DNA from: Anaerobacillus sp.
GTDB lineage: Bacteria > Bacillota > Bacilli > Bacillales > Anaerobacillaceae
NCBI GenBank assembly: GCA_007118195.1
Contig: SKSA01000213.1
Span: forward strand, 1-11,731
DNA length: 11,731 nucleotides
Direction of reading: 5' to 3'
Shown here: piece by piece, positions 8,710 through 11,731 of the stretch
Position numbering within the stretch: the first letter of the stretch is position 1
Layout of the letters: each line of letters starts with the position of its first letter
Position numbers and translations under genes: made by a program
Notes under the pieces: generated by a model
What the model saw: the letters and a program-made list of their open reading frames with translations, nothing else
Told to the model about the DNA's origin: nothing
Databases searched by the model: none

Positions 8710-8759
8710 AGTGATATCTATCACATTATGTAAAACTATATGAAAGTATGATAAATGTA
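8710..8759 (+). promoter_or_regulatory. CRP/Fnr-type box and predicted promoter of nrfHA
   Basis: AGTGATATCTATCACA (8710-8725) matches the Bacillus Fnr/CRP pattern TGTGA-N6-TCACA in 9 of 10 specified bases. A -10 hexamer TATGAT lies at 8747-8752, predicting a start near 8759. The box centre at 8717.5 is then at -41.5, the class II activator position used by B. subtilis Fnr. No good -35 is present, as expected for an activator-dependent promoter. The inference is that nrfHA is induced when oxygen is low. Confidence 0.72.
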
Positions 8760-8801
8760 CAGATATAAGAGAGGGATATCGCACCATAAAAAAAATACAG
8801 C

Positions 8802-8813
8802 ACGTGATCACGT
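8802..8813. repeat. Perfect 12-bp palindrome ACGTGATCACGT in the nrfH leader
   Basis: This is a gapless self-complementary 12-mer about 43-54 bases downstream of the predicted nrfH start site and 75 bases before the ATG. With no loop it suits a dimeric DNA-binding protein better than an RNA hairpin. It contains GTGA and TCAC but without the 6-base spacing of the Fnr-type boxes. The regulator is unknown. Confidence 0.5.
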
Positions 8814-8825
8814 TTAACTTTTGGT

Positions 8826-8852
8826 ATTAAGTAAGTAAAAGATTTACTTAAT
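8826..8852. repeat. Inverted repeat in the nrfH leader
   Basis: ATTAAGTAA (8826-8834) and TTACTTAAT (8844-8852) are perfect 9-bp arms separated by 9 bases. An alternative register pairs TAAGTAAA (8832-8839) with TTTACTTA (8843-8850) around a 3-base loop. It ends about 20 bases before the Shine-Dalgarno site. It could be an operator or an RNA element affecting translation; there is no T run. Confidence 0.45.
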
Positions 8853-8887
8853 ATATAAAGCGCTAATTAAAGAAAGGAGAGAAACCG

Positions 8888-9403
8888 ATGGGGGAAAAGC
8901 TTAAAATGCTAGACAAAAGACTTTTATTGTTTACATTAATCGGTATTTTTGCAGGGATTGTCCTTTTTGCTGGAACTGCCGGAACGATGAAAGCAACTGA
9001 TAGTGGGGAATTCTGTTCTAGCTGTCACATCATGGGCACTGCCTATGAAACTTTCGCTGACTCGAATCATGCAACATTAAGTTGTAATGATTGTCATGCT
9101 CCACGAGATAGTGCGGTAGCAAAAATGGCATTTAAGGCGAAAGCAGGTATGGGACATATGTATATGAATACACTTGGAGCTAGTAAAATTCCTGATGTAC
9201 TTCATGCGACAGCAGAGTCTCAAGATGTAATTAACGAAAATTGTATTAGTTGTCATGAACCGGGTTTACAAAATGTTGATCATGCTGGTGCTTATGACAG
9301 CTGTATCGATTGTCATCGTCAAGTACCACATAACAAAGGTGATTTTAGACCAGCTGAGTGGTTTGAACCAAAACAATTTAATTTTGCGGAACCAAATAAA
9401 TAG
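8888..9403 (+). CDS. nrfH: NrfH, tetraheme membrane quinol dehydrogenase of nitrite reductase
   Basis: NrfH oxidises membrane menaquinol and passes electrons to NrfA in respiratory nitrite ammonification. The 171-residue product is close to the length of known NrfH proteins. It has a short cytoplasmic start, one membrane anchor (about 12-32), and four c-type heme sites on the outer side: CSSCH (43-47), CNDCH (66-70), CISCH (119-123) and CIDCH (139-143). Met49, two residues after the first heme His, matches the unusual heme-1 ligand described in Desulfovibrio NrfH. The ATG at 8888 follows AAGGAGAG (8874-8881) with 6 bases between. nrfA starts 21 bases after its stop, so the two form an operon. 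It belongs to the NapC/NirT family; the nrfA neighbour decides the name. Confidence 0.96.
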   Translation: MGEKLKMLDKRLLLFTLIGIFAGIVLFAGTAGTMKATDSGEFCSSCHIMGTAYETFADSNHATLSCNDCHAPRDSAVAKMAFKAKAGMGHMYMNTLGASKIPDVLHATAESQDVINENCISCHEPGLQNVDHAGAYDSCIDCHRQVPHNKGDFRPAEWFEPKQFNFAEPNK

Positions 9404-9424
9404 AAACCGAAAGGAATGAAAGAA

Positions 9425-10897
9425 ATGGGGAGTACTAACAAAAAGTCAATTTTGTTAATCGTATTTTCGTTCTTATTAATGCTTGCATTAGTAGGCTGTG
9501 CGAGTTCTCAAGCACAAGATAAAGAACCGATCGATACTGGACTTGATCCGAATGAATGGAACAACTTTGCATTTAAAGATTTATTTCCGGAGCATTGGGA
9601 AAGTTATATGAAAAACATGGTGAATGAAAAAGAGGTATTACCGAAAAATGATCCGTCAATCGAGCCACTATTACCAATCGTTTGGAATGGTTTCGGTTTC
9701 GCGGTTGAATACAACTTAACTCGTGGTCATACTTACGCTTTTGAAGATCAAATGAATGTCCGACGTATTACTGGAAATCCTAATGCCGTTTCTGCATGTA
9801 TGTCATGTAAAACGACTGTATTCCCAGCAATGATTGAGGAATTTGGTGCTGATCGAGCTTATAAACTTAATTATCATGAAGAAGCGATGCCTTGGTTAGA
9901 GGAATTTGCAGGTGATGATAAAGGTAGAATGACTGATGAGTTTGGTAACGTAGCTGAATGGGGGCACGCTTCTATCGGTTGTGCATCTTGTCATGATCCA
10001 GTAACAATGGAGTTACGTATTAGCCTTCCGCATTTAACAGATGCATTAGACCGATTAGGCTTTGATTATGAAAATGCAACACAGCATGATATGCGTTCGC
10101 TAGTTTGTGCACAGTGTCACGTTGAATATTATTTTGATCCGCTTAACGATTTACAAACAACATTCCCTTGGGGATATGGTTTAACATTCGAAGATCAGTG
10201 GGAGTACTCTGAGTATCAAGCATCGAGAGACGGTGGCTTCGAAGGAGAGTATGTCTCAACAATTTCTAACACACCAATTTTAAAAGCACAGCATCCTGAA
10301 TATGAATTATGGAGCTATGGTCCGCACCAAACAGTCTCTTGTGCAGATTGCCATATGCCTTATCAACGTGTAGACGGTAAAAAGAAAATTTCTTCTCACC
10401 GTTGGGGTTCTCCTTTAAAAACTCTTGAAGAATCTTGTCGTACTTGTCACTCTGATAAGTCACCAACGTATTTAGAAACTCGTGTTAAAGATGTTCAAGA
10501 GCGTCATAAAAAGCAATTACTAAGGGCACAAGACATTGGAGCATCCGCTCATTATTATGTAAACCGTATGATTACTCGTGGTGTTGATGAAGATAAGATT
10601 AAAGAAGCGCAAGCTTTAGTACGTGAAGGACAATGGTTCTGGGATATGCCAGCTGCTGAAAACTCATATGGCTTCCATAACCCAGACGGTGCGATGGCAT
10701 CATTTGCAAGATCTATTGATAAATCTCAAGAAGCAATTTTAGTAGCTACAAGAGCGTTAATGGCAATTGGTGAAGATATTGACGAATTAGAGCGTCAAAT
10801 CGAAATCACGAAGCAAAACGTCATTAACGAAACTGTTTCTCATGAAAAGCATACACATGCCATTAACGAATGGTTCCCGAATGTCCGTGATAACTAA
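9425..10897 (+). CDS. nrfA: NrfA, pentaheme cytochrome c nitrite reductase (ammonia-forming), predicted lipoprotein
   Basis: NrfA reduces nitrite to ammonium with six electrons outside the cytoplasmic membrane. From the ATG at 9425 it has 490 residues. Heme sites are the catalytic CMSCK (125-129, lysine ligand), CASCH (186-190), CAQCH (228-232), CADCH (306-310) and CRTCH (338-342). The active-site signature CHVEYYF and the segment KAQHPEYELW (Lys287, Gln289, His290) supply the catalytic Tyr and His and the calcium-site residues of the classical enzyme. Residues 1-25 end in LVGC, a lipobox with Cys25, so it is probably lipid-anchored beside NrfH. The ATG at 9416 is only one base from AAAGG; 9425 has suitable spacing, so I prefer it. 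Cytochrome c maturation genes are not in the window. Confidence 0.97.
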   Translation: MGSTNKKSILLIVFSFLLMLALVGCASSQAQDKEPIDTGLDPNEWNNFAFKDLFPEHWESYMKNMVNEKEVLPKNDPSIEPLLPIVWNGFGFAVEYNLTRGHTYAFEDQMNVRRITGNPNAVSACMSCKTTVFPAMIEEFGADRAYKLNYHEEAMPWLEEFAGDDKGRMTDEFGNVAEWGHASIGCASCHDPVTMELRISLPHLTDALDRLGFDYENATQHDMRSLVCAQCHVEYYFDPLNDLQTTFPWGYGLTFEDQWEYSEYQASRDGGFEGEYVSTISNTPILKAQHPEYELWSYGPHQTVSCADCHMPYQRVDGKKKISSHRWGSPLKTLEESCRTCHSDKSPTYLETRVKDVQERHKKQLLRAQDIGASAHYYVNRMITRGVDEDKIKEAQALVREGQWFWDMPAAENSYGFHNPDGAMASFARSIDKSQEAILVATRALMAIGEDIDELERQIEITKQNVINETVSHEKHTHAINEWFPNVRDN

Positions 10898-10910
10898 AAA
10901 TAACTTATAA

Positions 10911-10955
10911 GAAACTCTTTTCAAAGGCTGGCCCCTTTGGAGAGAGTTTCTTTTT
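10911..10955 (+). terminator. Terminator of the nrfHA operon
   Basis: GAAACTCTTTTCAAAGG (10911-10927) pairs with CCTTTGGAGAGAGTTTC (10934-10950) as a 17-bp stem with two G-U pairs and loop CTGGCC, followed by TTTTT (10951-10955). It lies 14 bases after the nrfA stop and separates nrfHA from the second nrfH-like gene, which therefore needs its own promoter. Confidence 0.96.
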
Positions 10956-11050
10956 AGTGATTTTTCAGGCTGCGCTTATACTATTACCATATCAAAACCA
11001 ATAATGTAATGATAGTTTTAAACAATATTTGACGCATAACGTGTTAAATT

Positions 11051-11087
11051 TCACATTTTTGTCACAGATTTAGTGATCTTTTTCACA
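11051..11087. promoter_or_regulatory. Upstream cluster of CRP/Fnr-type half-sites
   Basis: TCACA begins at 11051, 11062 and 11083, and AGTGA at 11072. The last pair forms the full box AGTGATCTTTTTCACA (11072-11087), of the same form as the nrfHA box. A TATAAT at 11149-11154 is about 82 bases downstream of its centre, measured to the predicted start, but has no good -35. The cluster lies in the 586-bp gap before the second nrfH-like gene. Confidence 0.55.
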
Positions 11088-11282
11088 GTGGCCATTTTCA
11101 AATGAAGTTAGAGGGATTGTGTAAAAAGTTATAACGGAATATGTAAAATATAATAGTTTTCTGTGAAATTTACTCTTGGTATGTGTTTATAGCGTCATTT
11201 TAAAGGATTTGATTAAGTTTAATACTAGTAATATCGATATATAGTTGAAGGCTAAAACTATCTTGAAATTTTATTTTTATTG

Positions 11283-11331
11283 TGTGATAAAGTTCATAGT
11301 TTGTTCACTGTTCGGAGTGACATTTCTCACA
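11283..11331. promoter_or_regulatory. Array of five CRP/Fnr-type half-sites at exact 11-bp steps
   Basis: Pentamers start at 11283 (TGTGA), 11294 (TCATA), 11305 (TCACT), 11316 (AGTGA) and 11327 (TCACA), each 11 bases after the last. They make a near-consensus box at 11283-11298 and a strong box AGTGACATTTCTCACA at 11316-11331. TCACT and AGTGA also form a perfect inverted pair in the outward orientation. A further AGTGA begins at 11331. The nearest downstream gene is the second nrfH-like gene at 11542; no convincing -10 was found at the class II distance. Confidence 0.6.
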
Positions 11332-11541
11332 GTGATACTTACTCTAAAAAAGTAACCTTAAGTTAGAAATTACAAATTCTTATGTGAAACTATGAGTTTC
11401 GTTGTTGAACTAAGCTGTTACAAAAATATATTTTGGGATTTTACAAGATTTATGTACCTTGTATCACATATTTCCTAGTTTTCCCATAAGCTTAGTTTAA
11501 TATAGAAATACTACTCTCGTTATGAGGGGAGGGGGGAGAAG

Positions 11542-11731
11542 ATGAAAGGTTTACTTCAGAAGCTAGATAAAAAGTTGATGTTGTTTACATTAATTGGGGT
11601 TTTTGTAGGGATAGCATTTTTTGCTACTACTGATGGAGCGATCAATGCGACGGATACACCGGAGTTTTGTGCTAGTTGCCATGTGTACGAAAGTACAATT
11701 ACTAATTTCGAAGCTTCAAACCATGCAACAC
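11542..11731 (+). CDS. Second NrfH-like NapC/NirT-family cytochrome c (5' end only)
   Basis: The first 63 codons of a gene that runs off the right edge. It aligns without gaps to the window's NrfH, with 34 of 63 residues identical by hand count. It has the same LDK start, a membrane anchor at about 12-30, and the first heme motif CASCH (43-47). At position 49, where NrfH has the heme-1 ligand Met, this protein has Tyr (CHVYES). The ATG at 11542 follows an extended GGAGGGGGGAGAAG. It is preceded by the nrfA terminator and a long regulatory-looking gap, so it starts a separate unit. It is probably a quinol-oxidising multiheme cytochrome, but heme count, length and partner reductase are outside the window. 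Confidence 0.85.
   Translation, partial: MKGLLQKLDKKLMLFTLIGVFVGIAFFATTDGAINATDTPEFCASCHVYESTITNFEASNHAT

Larger units (their letters stand above)
10956..11541. other. 586-bp intergenic region upstream of the second nrfH-like gene
   Basis: No credible coding frame or RNA gene was found here; short frames such as the ten-codon one near 11102 lack a ribosome site. The region is AT-rich and holds two clusters of CRP/Fnr-type half-sites (described separately), a TATAAT at 11149-11154, and a very purine-rich run with up to six G residues (11525-11541) that serves as the Shine-Dalgarno site. Its length is unusual for a simple promoter. Confidence 0.6.

Noticed and set aside
9416..9424. ATG at 9416 as start of nrfA
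   Set aside because: Only one base separates it from AAAGG; the in-frame ATG at 9425 has normal spacing and still gives a complete lipoprotein signal.
10266..10466. Minus-strand 66-codon frame inside nrfA
   Set aside because: It is antisense to the fourth and fifth heme motifs of nrfA and has no supporting start signal.
11102..11134. Ten-codon frame starting near 11102 in the gap before the second nrfH-like gene
   Set aside because: No ribosome site and no recognisable content; frames this short are expected by chance.
11453..11468. A further CRP/Fnr-like box TGTACCTTGTATCACA
   Set aside because: The left half differs from TGTGA at two positions and no well-placed -10 follows; it is too weak to list.

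Overview
The window looks like chromosomal DNA from a low-GC Gram-positive bacterium of the Bacillaceae that can respire anaerobically. The grounds are AT-rich DNA, strong purine-rich Shine-Dalgarno sites, a serine T-box riboswitch, lipobox lipoproteins, and the order pdxS-pdxT-serS, which matches the origin-proximal segment of Bacillus subtilis. An Anaerobacillus-like organism would fit, but the species is inferred, not shown.

Left part (1-2503): the end of pdxS and all of pdxT encode the two subunits of pyridoxal-5'-phosphate synthase. A T-box leader with a UCC specifier then controls serS. A long bidirectional terminator separates serS from the convergent gene that follows.

Middle part (2504-8516): a complete peptide-type ABC importer. 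The lipoprotein binding protein is on the minus strand. Two permeases and two ATPases run divergently on the plus strand, in the order C-type permease, B-type permease, D-type ATPase, F-type ATPase. The binding protein resembles proteins annotated as glutathione/dipeptide binding in Bacillaceae, but the substrate cannot be fixed from sequence. The 358-bp divergent intergenic region holds candidate promoters for both directions, a small palindrome and an orphan terminator-like hairpin. A 17-bp hairpin ends the operon.

Right part (8517-11731): a respiratory nitrite ammonification module. nrfH (four-heme membrane quinol dehydrogenase) and nrfA (five-heme catalytic subunit with a CxxCK heme site, here a predicted lipoprotein) form a two-gene operon. 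Upstream is a CRP/Fnr-type box placed as expected for a class II activated promoter. After the nrfA terminator comes a 586-bp non-coding stretch. It carries several more boxes of the same type, including five half-sites at exact 11-bp steps. A second, diverged nrfH-like gene then runs off the window. It keeps the first CxxCH motif but has Tyr where NrfH has the heme-1 ligand Met.

The observations most worth following up are the second NrfH-like gene with its altered heme-1 environment, and the phased array of half-sites in front of it. The partner enzyme of that second protein lies outside the window, so no new system can be claimed from this sequence alone. Most of the remaining window is ordinary.
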